Notes: a model not told the origin generated them from the letters alone. Positions 34,413-44,920 are shown, counted from the first letter of the stretch. The stretch is DNA of 64,000 bases from Alistipes sp. dk3624 (GCF_009557455.1 NZ_CP045651.1:744001-808000), one strand, 5' to 3'. Numbers and translations: made by a program.

Positions 34413-37400
34413 TTATGGATCTACTACGCAACGCACAAAGCAAGCATCCGAACCTCCGGATCTAATTAGGTTGTCCGTACTGATAAAATTGAAATCAAAT
34501 GAAAAATAGTTGATATCCCATCCCAGGCTGGCACCATCCGTCGGCGTAAAGTAGTCTTTAGGAATCTCCGCGTTTAACCAATAGATGGCTCCCGGTCGTT
34601 TGTATATGTCGTAAAACAACGGACGATCTTTAGGATCTGGATATAATTTTGTTCGGCCGCCAGCATATCTTAATACTCCATTGAGGATTTCAGGATCTCC
34701 CCAACTGGCAGTATAGCTTTGTTTTCTGTGTCCGTAGCCGGAGGCGCCAATGGGGAAGAACAGATTTTTGCCCGTATCGCTGTTATACGCGAAACAGCCT
34801 CTCATTCCACGTCCAGACGTACTGTGTTCATAGTCATAGCCGTAAGCATCTACGATATCATCGGCCGTTTCCGTGGCATCATCTCCGTACAATACACCGT
34901 ATCCCTGCTCTACATTATCCGCCCTCAATTCCCAAAAGTCTGCGGCTGTAGCCACCCTGGCATTCGCCATTTGAGGAGCACCGAACTTATTGTCCTTACC
35001 AAGATTAGTAATGGTTGTCCACTCCATTTTGACTCCAGTTCCTGCATTGGTAAAGCCATCTTCAGGATATACTTTGAAATCTTCCGGCGTGACATTTATC
35101 CACGGTTCAAATGGGTTTTTATTGCTCAATGCGTCTATCGGCTGATTCCAATTTCCGAATTTGAACAGCGACCCTTCGTCCAACGGAGTGGAAGCCAGGT
35201 CGGTCGAAGTCTTCATATTCTTGGCATACCACTTCACGCCGCCTGTAACCAAATCGTCAGGCTTGTCACCTTGCCGTATGAAAATCAGATGCTGGCAGGT
35301 ATAATTGTGATATTCCACGCGGATAATAGCGTAACGGTTCTCTGTCGAACTCCCGGAGAAATCCACGCTGAAGTCAATCTCGCTGCCGGTTTTACCATAT
35401 ATGGCTTTTCCATATTCCGGATCATCCTTTAACTCTGTTTTGTCCGATGTTACCGACAGGGTGATTCCATCTCCGTTATATCTCTTGATGACATAGGCTT
35501 TCCATGGGCCTTCGGATTGGAATGTCTTGAATATTTGGTCATTCTCTCTCGGCAATCGCTTCAACACGACATGAAACGACTTATTATTTTCGGAAGATCG
35601 ATATATGCCCTTCGGATTCACGACACGACGTACCTGGTATATCGGAACTTCATTATAAAAGCACTCATCCAATCCTTCCAGCTTAGTTGTAATCTCGACT
35701 CTCGCCAATCTCTGATATGCCACGTAAGGATTGTTTCCGGTGTATCCGGTCGTTGATATCATCTGCTTGGCGCACGTGTACATAGGAATATATATGTTGT
35801 ATGTATTCTCTTCCGTAGGATGTTTCTCTACACGGTATTTATCGTCCGATTCAGAACCGGCAGTCGTAAAATCTTCGGATATTTTACCGTCGGGCAAAGT
35901 AAAATCTTTATATTCACGTTCTCCTCGTTTAGGAACAGTATTGTAGTATTGCTCATTTGTTCCGATTTTATCTGCATATAGGACCGTTTCCGTTGTTTTA
36001 TGTAATGACAGGAAACCGTTCCACGGTGCGTCAACACCATTCAGAGCACCCGTATAATAAATATCGCTGCTGGCGTTATGGGGCGCCCAATTGTTTTCCT
36101 TGATTTCCGCTTTTATGTACTCTATCTTTCGACCGCCAGTATTCACCTTAATGGGATACATCATGGAATGGTTGTACAGGTATGAGATATAATAGGGCTC
36201 AGGAGTCATCACGCCCGGCTCCGGCTCCTCGTACTCGATATGCCAGTCCGCCTCGTTCGCGAAGTTTTTGAATTTCAATGTCAGCTTGTAGTGGCAGTTG
36301 CGCTTGGCGTTATAATCATGTATCACGTCCTGTCCCAGCATGAAACGATAAATGATGTGCCCGTTACCCAATCGCTCGGAATTGTTGGAGATGTAGTGCG
36401 CATGTACCTCAATGTATGTACCGTAAGGTACGTTATCTTTTAGGCGGTAATCAGGGTATTTATCCGGCTTGTTCGGCAATCCGGGGAAATCCAATATCCC
36501 GTTACCGTCTGAATCCTGCCTCTTGTCAGGCATACTACTACCCGCTCCCTGTATATTCTCGTAAAAGTATAGTGCGGGAGCTGTTTCATCGTGAGAACCG
36601 AAATGGGGACTACCTACCGTGACACGATGGTCTGCACAGCCTTCCCCGTATTCAAAATCCTCTGTTATATCTCCTTCATGATAAGTAATGATTTCTCCAT
36701 CAATCATATCAGGCCCGGTCTCTGGTACATCCAAGGTGTACCCCTCTTTTCCCACATTATTTTCCTTTCCCAAATAGCATTGCAAAGGAATATCTTTAAT
36801 CTGCACGGATTGGAGATAGATAAACACTCCTTCTTTCAATGCGCTACCGTCGTATGCCACGGTCACTTTAGAAGCCGCACGGCGTAGCCACGCGTGGAGT
36901 TTTATGCTTTTTTCATTTACTACAAGAGACTCGTCGTCCGCCGATAGAGCAGGAACGGAGCTTTTAGTGAAAAAGCCAATCATCTGGCCATTGTTGGTCA
37001 CGTTTTCGGAGTCCCATGTGAGGGGAATACTTTTGAGCTCGTCTATCGTTTGTATGGCATCAGAATAGGCCGTATTTGTAAGCAGGTCTGGGATGTTCGC
37101 CACGGCATACATATAATATTTGCCGAAGTTGATTTCCTCCGGCAGCTTGAAAGTGGCGCGTTTGGTACTTGTTTCCGCACTGTTCCCGTTTTCAGCATTC
37201 GTATCATCACGTTTTTCATCGGACACGGAATATTCTTCTATCTCCCAACTGTTTATTAACTTCTTTGTACTGTGATCATACAACAATATATGCAAGCTAT
37301 TGATACCCTTTAATGCATCTCCGGCAGCCCGTGTCCGGCTCAGTGCCGAGGACATGGGTTTGAAGTCCAGCGTGGCAGATATACTTGCCTTGCCTTCACC

Positions 37401-37490
37401 TATGGTTTCTTCCTTCATAAATTCGTCATAACAACCTGTAACGGTTGAAATCATCAGGAAGAGAACGGTATGTCGTACAAAATGCTTCAT
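34413..37490 (-). CDS. Large fimbrial tip/adhesin lipoprotein (Mfa-type, DUF4906-like)
   Basis: About 1025 residues starting MKHFVRHTVLFLMISTVTGCYDEF; the upstream ATG at 37529 would overlap the previous gene. Lipobox Cys20. The N-terminal third resembles Mfa/FimA-type domains (INSLHILLYDHSTKKLI), the middle is beta-rich, and the C-terminus (residues about 780-1025) resembles FISUMP/lectin-like tip domains ending DACFVRCVVDP. Last gene of the operon and by far the largest, typical for the tip adhesin at the far end of the fibre. Ligand unknown. Confidence 0.75.
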   Translation of the reverse strand: MKHFVRHTVLFLMISTVTGCYDEFMKEETIGEGKASISATLDFKPMSSALSRTRAAGDALKGINSLHILLYDHSTKKLINSWEIEEYSVSDEKRDDTNAENGNSAETSTKRATFKLPEEINFGKYYMYAVANIPDLLTNTAYSDAIQTIDELKSIPLTWDSENVTNNGQMIGFFTKSSVPALSADDESLVVNEKSIKLHAWLRRAASKVTVAYDGSALKEGVFIYLQSVQIKDIPLQCYLGKENNVGKEGYTLDVPETGPDMIDGEIITYHEGDITEDFEYGEGCADHRVTVGSPHFGSHDETAPALYFYENIQGAGSSMPDKRQDSDGNGILDFPGLPNKPDKYPDYRLKDNVPYGTYIEVHAHYISNNSERLGNGHIIYRFMLGQDVIHDYNAKRNCHYKLTLKFKNFANEADWHIEYEEPEPGVMTPEPYYISYLYNHSMMYPIKVNTGGRKIEYIKAEIKENNWAPHNASSDIYYTGALNGVDAPWNGFLSLHKTTETVLYADKIGTNEQYYNTVPKRGEREYKDFTLPDGKISEDFTTAGSESDDKYRVEKHPTEENTYNIYIPMYTCAKQMISTTGYTGNNPYVAYQRLARVEITTKLEGLDECFYNEVPIYQVRRVVNPKGIYRSSENNKSFHVVLKRLPRENDQIFKTFQSEGPWKAYVIKRYNGDGITLSVTSDKTELKDDPEYGKAIYGKTGSEIDFSVDFSGSSTENRYAIIRVEYHNYTCQHLIFIRQGDKPDDLVTGGVKWYAKNMKTSTDLASTPLDEGSLFKFGNWNQPIDALSNKNPFEPWINVTPEDFKVYPEDGFTNAGTGVKMEWTTITNLGKDNKFGAPQMANARVATAADFWELRADNVEQGYGVLYGDDATETADDIVDAYGYDYEHSTSGRGMRGCFAYNSDTGKNLFFPIGASGYGHRKQSYTASWGDPEILNGVLRYAGGRTKLYPDPKDRPLFYDIYKRPGAIYWLNAEIPKDYFTPTDGASLGWDINYFSFDFNFISTDNLIRSGGSDACFVRCVVDP

Positions 37491-37506
37491 ATACTTATTT
37501 ATTGTT

Positions 37507-38679
37507 TTATAATCCGAATTCCGGTTCAAGGATTACCTCGCTATATGGAATCACATCCACTATGATTTCATTACTATTATACATTGTTATATCCACCACG
37601 ACATGGGTGTTGCGGAAAAGTGCCTTCAAGTTGGGTAACTTGCAGACGAAAGGTTCATCCCTTCCGGTTATCTTGATTGTCAGGGTGTACTCCTGCTCGC
37701 CGTCTGTTGCTCCCGCTTTGGGGCTTTTGCTTTCGGGCAGGTAGAAAACGGGAATATTCTTCGCCACACCCGGTTTCGAGTTATCGGGGTTGTCTATATC
37801 CACTGTCGGTTTTCCAACGGTAACCGTCCCGTGGGTATAGGTGATTGCCTTATCCGCTTGTGCCGGCAGTTCGTAGTCTTTCAGCCAGCCGGCGGCTTCC
37901 GTGACGGCGTAATCGTCATTTTCGGACGAGGCGTCGGAAACCTCCTTCAACCAATCTATCCAAGTTTTTCCGTTGAAAAGTTGCTCGTTTTGTTCGCTGT
38001 CATTGACATGCGCCATCAGAAAGTTCTTGTCGGCATGGCTCGCTATGGTGAAATTGTCCACAATTACTTCCTCTCCACGCCAGTTCATAAAGTTCACCAT
38101 GAATTTGGTGGCGACACGTACCACGTAGAACGTCCCGTCGAAATTCCCTTTTTCAGGAAAATCTATCTCGTACATGGAAGACATCGGGATGGGTTTTCCG
38201 CCCGAATAGTCCGGAGCGAAATAGAGGTTGTTCACCGCGGCTTCAAAGCCGGGCATTCCTTCTGTATAACTGTTGAAGAAAGCGGTCAGCGTTTGATTTT
38301 CACCCTCTACAGTTACACCTTCTACCGTGGACACGCTCTCTTCATTGGCGAAGAGGAATATCTTCTTCTTTTCGTTCGGTGTTACCTTGAGTAAGATGGT
38401 TTTCTGTGCCTGCGCACCCTCCAGCGAAAAGTGGCGGTTATGTTCCACCGTTCCGTCAGCCGCATGTAGTACAACCACGCGTACACTGTTCATCTTCTCG
38501 TTGTCGGGCAGTTCTGCCGTACTCGCCCTTGTTTGTCCTATGGTGGCGATATTCAGATACAGGGCAGCTTCCGTAACGTTGTCCGGCAAGGATTCTTCCT
38601 GACTGCTGCACGCCACCATAAAAAGCAATGCGAATGCCGTCAGGCAGATTACAATGCTATGTATAATGTTCGGTTTCAT
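37507..38679 (-). CDS. Fimbrial accessory lipoprotein (FimA/Mfa superfamily)
   Basis: 390 residues, lipoprotein signal ending FMVACSSQE. Beta-rich with the family's opening pattern (AALYLNIATIGQTRA...MNSVRVVVLHAADGTVEHNRHF) and the Arg before the mature domain that gingipain-like proteases cut in related fimbriae. Its C-terminus MYNSNEIIVDVIPYSEVILEPEFGL fits a donor strand. Probably an adaptor between shaft and tip. Lies between the Mfa2-like anchor and the tip gene. Confidence 0.7.
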   Translation of the reverse strand: MKPNIIHSIVICLTAFALLFMVACSSQEESLPDNVTEAALYLNIATIGQTRASTAELPDNEKMNSVRVVVLHAADGTVEHNRHFSLEGAQAQKTILLKVTPNEKKKIFLFANEESVSTVEGVTVEGENQTLTAFFNSYTEGMPGFEAAVNNLYFAPDYSGGKPIPMSSMYEIDFPEKGNFDGTFYVVRVATKFMVNFMNWRGEEVIVDNFTIASHADKNFLMAHVNDSEQNEQLFNGKTWIDWLKEVSDASSENDDYAVTEAAGWLKDYELPAQADKAITYTHGTVTVGKPTVDIDNPDNSKPGVAKNIPVFYLPESKSPKAGATDGEQEYTLTIKITGRDEPFVCKLPNLKALFRNTHVVVDITMYNSNEIIVDVIPYSEVILEPEFGL

Positions 38680-38700
38680 CAGTCCAACCCTTCTTCCTGA

Positions 38701-39768
38701 TTATTCAATTTCAATGTTACTCGGCACCACACGCCAAGAGTGAATCAGTATGTAGCTGTTGATCCACTGGTTGTCCTCGTCAAGGAAGAATGTCATCACA
38801 TAGTCGTCCTCGCGGTCCAGGAACTCCTGGTCGGTCATCGAACGGTTGTACTCTTCCTCGTAATAGTCCTTTGCCAACAGCGCATAGTCTATCACCGGGA
38901 TGCGGGCCACCGTTTCGCCGTCTTCTTTGCCGGCGATGGTCAGAAACATCTTCTCACGATGTGTTTCCATCATACGTCCCACGGTCAGGTCGGCGATGGC
39001 CCCCTTTACTTGGATGACGGCACGGGTATCATCTTTTCCTACGCCAGCCTCGCCGTTCTGCGTTTTCCAAGGACGGTAGGTAATGTTCTCGTCTTCCATC
39101 AATTCATTGTCATGAGCCATCAAACCGTTCTCGTCCTCTATACGGAAGACGAATTGATTCACATCCACATCCTCTCCCGAAAGGTGATGCAGTATGACGC
39201 GGACATGATTGGTGTTCTTGGTCAGGCACATGGTGTAATCGTAACTGCCCCCGTCATCGTTCGAGGGCAGCGACACATCCAAAGTGCCATGAAAGAGCCG
39301 GTAAAGCCTTTCTTTGCTGTATGCGCCGGACTCGTCGTACTTACGGTTCAGGGCACACTGCAACTGCTTCATACGGGTCTCGCCGACACGGGCTTCGGGT
39401 ACGGAGAAAGACTCTTCACGCTCGCCATCGTTCCGGAGACCGCACCATGCCAACAGTCGATAATCGCCGGCGGGCAGGTCGAGCGACATCGAGTAGTTCT
39501 CCGCCGTAGTCGGATCTATCTGTTCTTCACGCTGCCATACCAGTACACCCGATTTGTCGAAGGCATACAGGTGAACTGATGAAACCTCGTTTGCGAAAGC
39601 ATCAGCCCACTTCAAGTTCTTATCGTAACGGAATTTGAGCCGGTAATATACCGAACAGTCGCCTTCTTCCTCGTAGAACCATCTGTCGCAGGACGGAAGA
39701 GCCGACAGGCAGACTGACGCCACGCAGACCTTGGCTGCCAAATTCCTTATCATTGCCCGTATATCCAT
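38701..39768 (-). CDS. FimB/Mfa2-family fimbrial anchor
   Basis: 355 residues with a lipoprotein signal (LAAKVCVASVCLSALPSCDRW). The mature start YYRLKFRYDKNLKWADAFANEVSSVHLYAFDKSGVLV is the FimB/Mfa2 signature. These proteins anchor the fimbria in the outer membrane and limit its length. It lies downstream of the major subunit gene, as usual. Confidence 0.88.
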   Translation of the reverse strand: MDIRAMIRNLAAKVCVASVCLSALPSCDRWFYEEEGDCSVYYRLKFRYDKNLKWADAFANEVSSVHLYAFDKSGVLVWQREEQIDPTTAENYSMSLDLPAGDYRLLAWCGLRNDGEREESFSVPEARVGETRMKQLQCALNRKYDESGAYSKERLYRLFHGTLDVSLPSNDDGGSYDYTMCLTKNTNHVRVILHHLSGEDVDVNQFVFRIEDENGLMAHDNELMEDENITYRPWKTQNGEAGVGKDDTRAVIQVKGAIADLTVGRMMETHREKMFLTIAGKEDGETVARIPVIDYALLAKDYYEEEYNRSMTDQEFLDREDDYVMTFFLDEDNQWINSYILIHSWRVVPSNIEIE

Positions 39769-39998
39769 ATCGTTTACTCTTTCTTGATATTTATATATTG
39801 TGTGCGGAATTTCCGCATCCGGATTTTCTCGTCAAATGGGATACCTGTCTTGCGTTCAGGTCTCCGATGCCGCACCTCCCTTGTGTACCGGTGGGCGGGT
39901 ACTGTATTCGTTATTCTGTTTAATTAATATGTGTGGGAGACGGGAGCCGCCTCCCACACTGTATGTATCAGGAACGCCTTCGGGCGTCCGGGTTCATA
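39769..39998. other. Gap between major subunit and anchor genes
   Basis: 230 bases without an open frame. CTCCCACACTGTATG near 39950-39965 suggests no strong hairpin. Probably a transcribed spacer where readthrough sets the subunit-to-anchor ratio. Confidence 0.3.
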
Positions 39999-41726
39999 TT
40001 ACCACTTCAACTCATAGTTGTTCTCGACAATGCGCCAAGACAGGATATCGATTTCAGCAGCGATGTAGTGGTCATTGTCTTCGGGCTTCTCGGGATAAAT
40101 TACCTGGTCGGGATCGTAAACAGGGGTGCCGAGACCGGCGATCTTAGTCACGGTTGTTTTATATATGTGATTGCGAACTATACCTTTGGTAGCCGTTTCG
40201 TTAGTTTGATTAGCTTCTTTATGATGAATAATCTCATAGTAATAGTAGGTCATACCGGACTTCCAGACCAGAGCCCTGTCAACTATATCCTTGTCTGCAA
40301 GTTTGCCGTTAATGACATCGGATGAAACAGTTGCCGTCACGGCGGTGTTTGAAGAAGTGTACCACTTCTTCGCTTTTGCGACATCTGTCAACTGGGCATA
40401 TACATAGCAGTTGCGCGCTTTTCCATCGCTTGGCTCGGATGTTGCCTGTCCCACGATTACAATCTTAAGATCGCTGGCACTAAGCCCTGTACGTGTCGTG
40501 TTGTCTCCCGAATAGTAAGTATATCCACCGGCTGTCAATTGATTGAGAATACTTGCCTTCAATACGGGGAGGTTTGAAGACTCGGTCGTAGAATATGTGT
40601 CGGCAGAATAGATACCCAAGTGTCTTATAATAGTGAAAGGCGTTGTACCGTCTGCCTTACAAAGAGTCCCCTTGAGGATAACCTTGGTGCGGTTGATAGA
40701 GGAACTCGCATAATCCAAAGCATTCTCATTGGTGTACAATGAAGTGCTAAAGGCATTATTGATAGTGTTGTTGTAAGTATCATAGTCGTTCGCGGCATCC
40801 TCAGAATTGATGGCCCAGAAACTGCGGTGTGTGCCGTTCCACCAACTACTTGTCCATGTGGGATCAATAGCCTTGACCAATCTGCCCTCATCGGTTTCGG
40901 CGGTCAGGCTCCAACCGTTGAGTTTCAGGTAAACCTGTTCTCCACCTACTGGTACTTTGAGGTCATTACCATCCTTATCTTTCAGTGCAAGTTTGTCACT
41001 GCCGGCAGCACTTACAGCAGAACCCAGGGCAACGCTGACCTTGGCCACGCTACGCTCGACATAGATTGTGACGGGGTTGGCCTTGGCAAGGGCTTCAGTC
41101 TTCTGTAGATGGTCAGACTCGATAGGGACAGCACATACCTCTGCGCTATTTTCCCCATATACGGAATTGAACATCACGAATTTGCCTTTTGTGGTCAGAC
41201 CGGTGGCGGCATAATCGGCGGCAACAGCCTTCAGATTGGTAAGGCTCATTGATGTGTTACCCAAAAGGACATTACCATCATCATCTCTGGGAGGATTCAG
41301 CACAGCCGCAATTCTCTGCGGAAGTCTGTCTCCGTCCTTGGTACTGATGACAATCGTGGCCTTGAGTTTACTTCCGATATCATCGTTGCCATTTCCGTCA
41401 GGAAACGTCTGATCCGCATCAGTGGGTTCCCAGTCATAGAAGTTTACATAGCTGCCGTTTAAAAGTTTAACGTTAGCAACGGCGCCGTTCGCGGTGAAAA
41501 AATAAAAACGGACTTTTTCAACATCGTTTTCGGCTTCACTTCCATCCTCGTAACCGGCAGCGGCACGAGTACCTGTCACATCAGAGGACATCAGGTTTAC
41601 GGCCATATAGCTGGTATTGGCCTCACCGTTACCGTTGTCCTCGCCGCCAGGAGTAATCTCCTCCTGTGAGCATCCTGCCATAAACAGGGCTGCCAGCATG
41701 GACATGAATAAAAAATTTCTTTTCAT
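39999..41726 (-). CDS. Major fimbrial subunit (Mfa1/FimA-type fimbrillin)
   Basis: 575 residues. Lipoprotein signal MKRNFLFMSMLAALFMAGCSQEE, then the N-terminal fimbrillin domain (MAVNLMSSDVTGTRAA, with TRA as likely protease site) and a C-terminal Mfa1 domain ending LSWRIVENNYELKW, which should act as the donor strand for polymerisation. Longer than P. gingivalis FimA and nearer to Mfa1. It is the shaft of the fimbria made by this operon. Confidence 0.9.
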   Translation of the reverse strand: MKRNFLFMSMLAALFMAGCSQEEITPGGEDNGNGEANTSYMAVNLMSSDVTGTRAAAGYEDGSEAENDVEKVRFYFFTANGAVANVKLLNGSYVNFYDWEPTDADQTFPDGNGNDDIGSKLKATIVISTKDGDRLPQRIAAVLNPPRDDDGNVLLGNTSMSLTNLKAVAADYAATGLTTKGKFVMFNSVYGENSAEVCAVPIESDHLQKTEALAKANPVTIYVERSVAKVSVALGSAVSAAGSDKLALKDKDGNDLKVPVGGEQVYLKLNGWSLTAETDEGRLVKAIDPTWTSSWWNGTHRSFWAINSEDAANDYDTYNNTINNAFSTSLYTNENALDYASSSINRTKVILKGTLCKADGTTPFTIIRHLGIYSADTYSTTESSNLPVLKASILNQLTAGGYTYYSGDNTTRTGLSASDLKIVIVGQATSEPSDGKARNCYVYAQLTDVAKAKKWYTSSNTAVTATVSSDVINGKLADKDIVDRALVWKSGMTYYYYEIIHHKEANQTNETATKGIVRNHIYKTTVTKIAGLGTPVYDPDQVIYPEKPEDNDHYIAAEIDILSWRIVENNYELKW

Positions 41727-41792
41727 TGTCGATAAATTAAAATGTTTGAAAATATTGTTCCTTATCTCTTGGTTTATCCTGTCTATTTGAGG

Positions 41793-43220
41793 TCATTGCA
41801 ATCTTTCGTTCAGTTCGTCGAGCGTCCTGCCGGCCTTTTCAAATCCCATCTCTTTCGCCTTGCTCAGGTACCGGCGTGCCGTGTTATAATCTTTCTTGCG
41901 TATGGCTAATGCGCCCCGTGCATAGACAGCCTCGGCGGAGTCGCCTGCCTTGTCGAGATACCTATGTGCCGTTTCAAAATCATCGCGCCGGATAGCGGCA
42001 TTGGCGGCATTGAGGTTTGCAATCTCATCGTTCGGGAACATACGCACGGCTGTTTCAAAGACATCGGTAAACTCATCCGTGCCTGGCTCATACTTTCCGG
42101 CAACGAGGTAGAACTCATTCTGACTTAGCTTCTGCGGCTGCTCAGCCATAATGCGCTTTATCTCTTCCACTTCGCTGAACGTGCGTATGGCGTAGTCTAT
42201 GCGGTAGTCCGTATGGCGCAACGCCGGATAGAAATGTTGCAGCATGAAGCGGTATTCTTCCGGGTAAGTGCGCTTGATCTTTGCCTCCTTGGCATCCGGT
42301 TCCATGTCGCTGTCTATCAAAGCCAGAATCTCCCCGCGATGGTTAATGTTCGATTGTTCCACCTGACGGCGCAGGCCCGCCCAGTCTTCCGGTTCGTAGT
42401 CTGTCCGGATGATACTGTCTGCAAAGTGGTACAGCTGCCCGATGTGCTTTTTAAGTGCGGCTGTACGCCCGATGGCCAGCTCCGTGTTGTGCTTGTAGGG
42501 ACTTTCCGGCGAAGCGAAACCTTTCAGCCACACGGAAGTGATGGAGACATCCTTGTCGTTGCGTACGGAGTCGATAGTCGCCTGTATCTTGCCCAATTCG
42601 ACCGTATTGCGACGGTAATCGGGATAAATCGCCGTTTGGTCGACCGGGAAGTCTATGTATGCCGATCCGGATAACGAACGACTTTTCATGATTTCCGCTT
42701 CGGGTTGCACAAATATCAATTCCGGGAAGAAAGCTTCTCGATGACGCCCCAATACGCCTTCGTATTCCGCCAATATCTCGTGACAACACCCCCAATCGCT
42801 GCGGTGGAATTTAAGCGTTGCCCCGTCCATCCAGTCTTCGTACTCCGTAAGGTTATTGTATGCCAGACTGTTCGGTTTGCCCGACGCGCGATAAACCGTT
42901 TCATTTTCACCTGAGATACTGCCTATGCCGTTCCGTACGTAATAGTAATACCGCCTGCGCCCGTAAATTCCCACCGAGGGCAGGTCAAGAGAATCCGTCC
43001 CGTTGACCAAACGCGGCGTGAGCAGCACGGCACGGTTGGCATCCACATCAAGTTTGTTTATATCCAAATTTATCTCCACGGCAAGGTATTTTCCCTCTCG
43101 ATTCATGTTGGAATTTTCGACGGAAACACCAGGTATGACAGTATCGGTATTTTGTCCTACCGCTTCTGGCAAATGTCCCAATCCCAACAGGATTACCGGT
43201 ATGAGTATTGTTCTTTTCAT
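41793..43220 (-). CDS. DUF3868/OmpA-like fimbrial-locus protein with TPR tail
   Basis: Start at MKRTILIPVILLGLGHLPEAVGQ (43220), a good signal peptide; the longer frame overlaps the upstream gene. About 475 residues. N-terminal DUF3868 domain, a central OmpA-like stretch (VWLKGFASPESPYKHNTELAIGRTAALKKHI) near 210, and C-terminal tetratricopeptide-like helices (NDEIANLNAANAAIRRDDFETAHRYLDKAGD). Such genes accompany DUF3575 genes in Bacteroidota fimbrial loci, perhaps as outer-membrane assembly factors. Confidence 0.82.
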   Translation of the reverse strand: MKRTILIPVILLGLGHLPEAVGQNTDTVIPGVSVENSNMNREGKYLAVEINLDINKLDVDANRAVLLTPRLVNGTDSLDLPSVGIYGRRRYYYYVRNGIGSISGENETVYRASGKPNSLAYNNLTEYEDWMDGATLKFHRSDWGCCHEILAEYEGVLGRHREAFFPELIFVQPEAEIMKSRSLSGSAYIDFPVDQTAIYPDYRRNTVELGKIQATIDSVRNDKDVSITSVWLKGFASPESPYKHNTELAIGRTAALKKHIGQLYHFADSIIRTDYEPEDWAGLRRQVEQSNINHRGEILALIDSDMEPDAKEAKIKRTYPEEYRFMLQHFYPALRHTDYRIDYAIRTFSEVEEIKRIMAEQPQKLSQNEFYLVAGKYEPGTDEFTDVFETAVRMFPNDEIANLNAANAAIRRDDFETAHRYLDKAGDSAEAVYARGALAIRKKDYNTARRYLSKAKEMGFEKAGRTLDELNERLQ

Positions 43221-43234
43221 GTTAGTTGCATTTT

Positions 43235-43819
43235 TTAGAATAGATAAACCAGGTTGATGGCCGCTTTGGTGGGGCCCATGTAGTGGTGGGGCTTGTCCGT
43301 TTCCACCTTTTTGCCGCATCCGCTACACCGATACCTGTCATAGCGGGTATAAGAGTAGCCCAAACCGATTTCCGTTTCCAGATTCCAATGGCGGCCAAGG
43401 ATAAAGGCGTAGCCGTATGATACGCCCGCACCGATAAACCAGCCTTGATAGCGGGTATCTTTCAGCTTCCGGAAGTCAGTGCCCAACATATTGATTTTCC
43501 CGTCGAATCCGCCGATGTTGTACTGTCCGCCATGTAAATGCGCACCGAAAAAGTGTCCGCCGAAGCGGTCGCATAGCCAATAGCGAACTTCCGGCTGCAC
43601 TGCCCAGTGCTTCCACCGCCTGTCATGCGAAAGCGTCCATCCGTTGAACTGTCCGCTCACGTCCAATGTCCACCTGGGGGCGAATCCTACTTCAACACCC
43701 AGATTCGGGCTGAAAAAAGCATCGGAAAGCAGGTTGGTTTTCACCGCCACCTTCTGCGCATAGAGTTCCTGCGAGACACAGGAAACGACTATCGTAAACA
43801 ATAAAAGCGCGCGTTTCAT
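43235..43819 (-). CDS. DUF3575 outer-membrane protein of fimbrial locus
   Basis: 194 residues, signal peptide (VVSCVSQELYAQK), then KTNLLSDAFFSPNLGVEVGFAPRWTLDVSGQFNGW. Alternating aromatic strands suggest a small beta-barrel, ending in a Phe as outer-membrane proteins do (NLVYLF). It is followed after 14 bases by the DUF3868 gene. Role in fimbrial secretion or anchoring inferred from consistent co-occurrence. Confidence 0.88.
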   Translation of the reverse strand: MKRALLLFTIVVSCVSQELYAQKVAVKTNLLSDAFFSPNLGVEVGFAPRWTLDVSGQFNGWTLSHDRRWKHWAVQPEVRYWLCDRFGGHFFGAHLHGGQYNIGGFDGKINMLGTDFRKLKDTRYQGWFIGAGVSYGYAFILGRHWNLETEIGLGYSYTRYDRYRCSGCGKKVETDKPHHYMGPTKAAINLVYLF

Positions 43820-43869
43820 TTTCTATCTTCTATTTATCGTTTTACCATATCATTTATTCAAATATCTAA

Positions 43870-44343
43870 CTACGATGCTTCAGTCCAGGCAATAAAAAGC
43901 GGCAATACAGACGGACACGGCAACTCCATGGTCTGGCATGTATCGTTGATAGGTATGATGATAGACACCTCCGGAAAGCGGCGGGAGTCAATTGATACAA
44001 AGAACGCCTTCGTTCCGGCGTACAAAGCATTGCCGGCACAAATCGCATTCTCTAAACACCGGTACGGACCCTCTCCCGAGAACCGTACGACATGCGGTGT
44101 CTTTCCCGAACTATATCGGAAACTGGCATCCCCACCATGCAAGCCGGTGGATTCGAAAAAAAACTGTGATTTTTTTATAAAAAGACCATAGATACCGGTA
44201 ACCGATCGGTATCCGATGACAGCACTCTCCGTACGATAGATCGGCCTTGACGCCGACTGTTGGGCGCGAAGGAGATTGAAAGCCCCTGCACCTATGAAAC
44301 ACAGGCAGAGAGTAAGACACAGCATATACAGCCTTTTCTCCAT
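43870..44343 (-). CDS. Exported hypothetical protein, first gene of fimbrial operon
   Basis: About 157 residues from MEKRLYMLCLTLCLCFIGAGAF, a clear signal peptide with several Cys; the open frame begins earlier, inside the leader. Not recognised. It is the first gene downstream of the invertible segment and lies 50 bases ahead of the DUF3575 gene, so its transcription should depend on the switch. Confidence 0.6.
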   Translation of the reverse strand: MEKRLYMLCLTLCLCFIGAGAFNLLRAQQSASRPIYRTESAVIGYRSVTGIYGLFIKKSQFFFESTGLHGGDASFRYSSGKTPHVVRFSGEGPYRCLENAICAGNALYAGTKAFFVSIDSRRFPEVSIIIPINDTCQTMELPCPSVLPLFIAWTEAS

Positions 44344-44429
44344 ATACGGGTTTCGTTTTGTGTTAAAAACTAACCGGTTATGGTGCCGTGTGCCGCAATC
44401 TAACAAAGGCCCGCAGAGGGACTGTACAA

Positions 44430-44456
44430 CGATTCGCTATGTTTAGCGAAAAACCA
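44430..44456 (+). repeat. Left inverted repeat (IRL), 27 bp
   Basis: Core TTCGCTA-TGTT-TAGCGAA is itself a palindrome of two 7-base arms, as expected for a tyrosine-recombinase crossover site; flanking bases CGA and AAACCA are also conserved with the right copy. Confidence 0.85.
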
Positions 44457-44820
44457 GAAACAATTGCTGTGTATAATGCGCTTATACACAGCCTGAAATA
44501 TCACGGACAATGTTTTACCGGAACGCAATCGCATTTCCGGGTAAATGATACGAGACATAATGCATTGGTTATAACCAGACTGCGGGAGACCGGCAAATAT
44601 CGAAACGGTAAAACAATGCGCTGCAAGACGGCGCGGAGATGTACGAAAAAAAGCGTTCCAGACCGCTTACTGTGCGGTTTGTGGAGGGATCGGTTGCATG
44701 GCGATAATAGGTCCGAATAGGACACGATGCGGTAAAACAATCGGGGACGCGGTAAAACGGACGGACTTATCAAGAAAACTCCGTACCCGGACTATCCTGA
44801 TTTACTGTTCTTATATTTTT

Positions 44821-44852
44821 TTTGCATAAAACGCAGATAATGTATATTTTTG
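44821..44852 (+). promoter_or_regulatory. Consensus promoter inside invertible segment, facing away from operon
   Basis: TTTG at 44821-44824 and TATTTTTG at 44845-44852 with a 20-base spacer, an exact Bacteroidota promoter. It reads right, into the 3' end of the convergent recombinase gene. Confidence 0.75.
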
Positions 44853-44920
44853 TATCATAAAATGAAGACCAGTCCGGTTTTGTCTGTTTGTTGGCAGCAA
44901 GGATACGAAATCAGACAAGA

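Noticed and set aside
44388-44720. 110-codon frame within the invertible segment
   Set aside because: Crosses the left inverted repeat and has no family or ribosome site; the segment is better read as promoter DNA.
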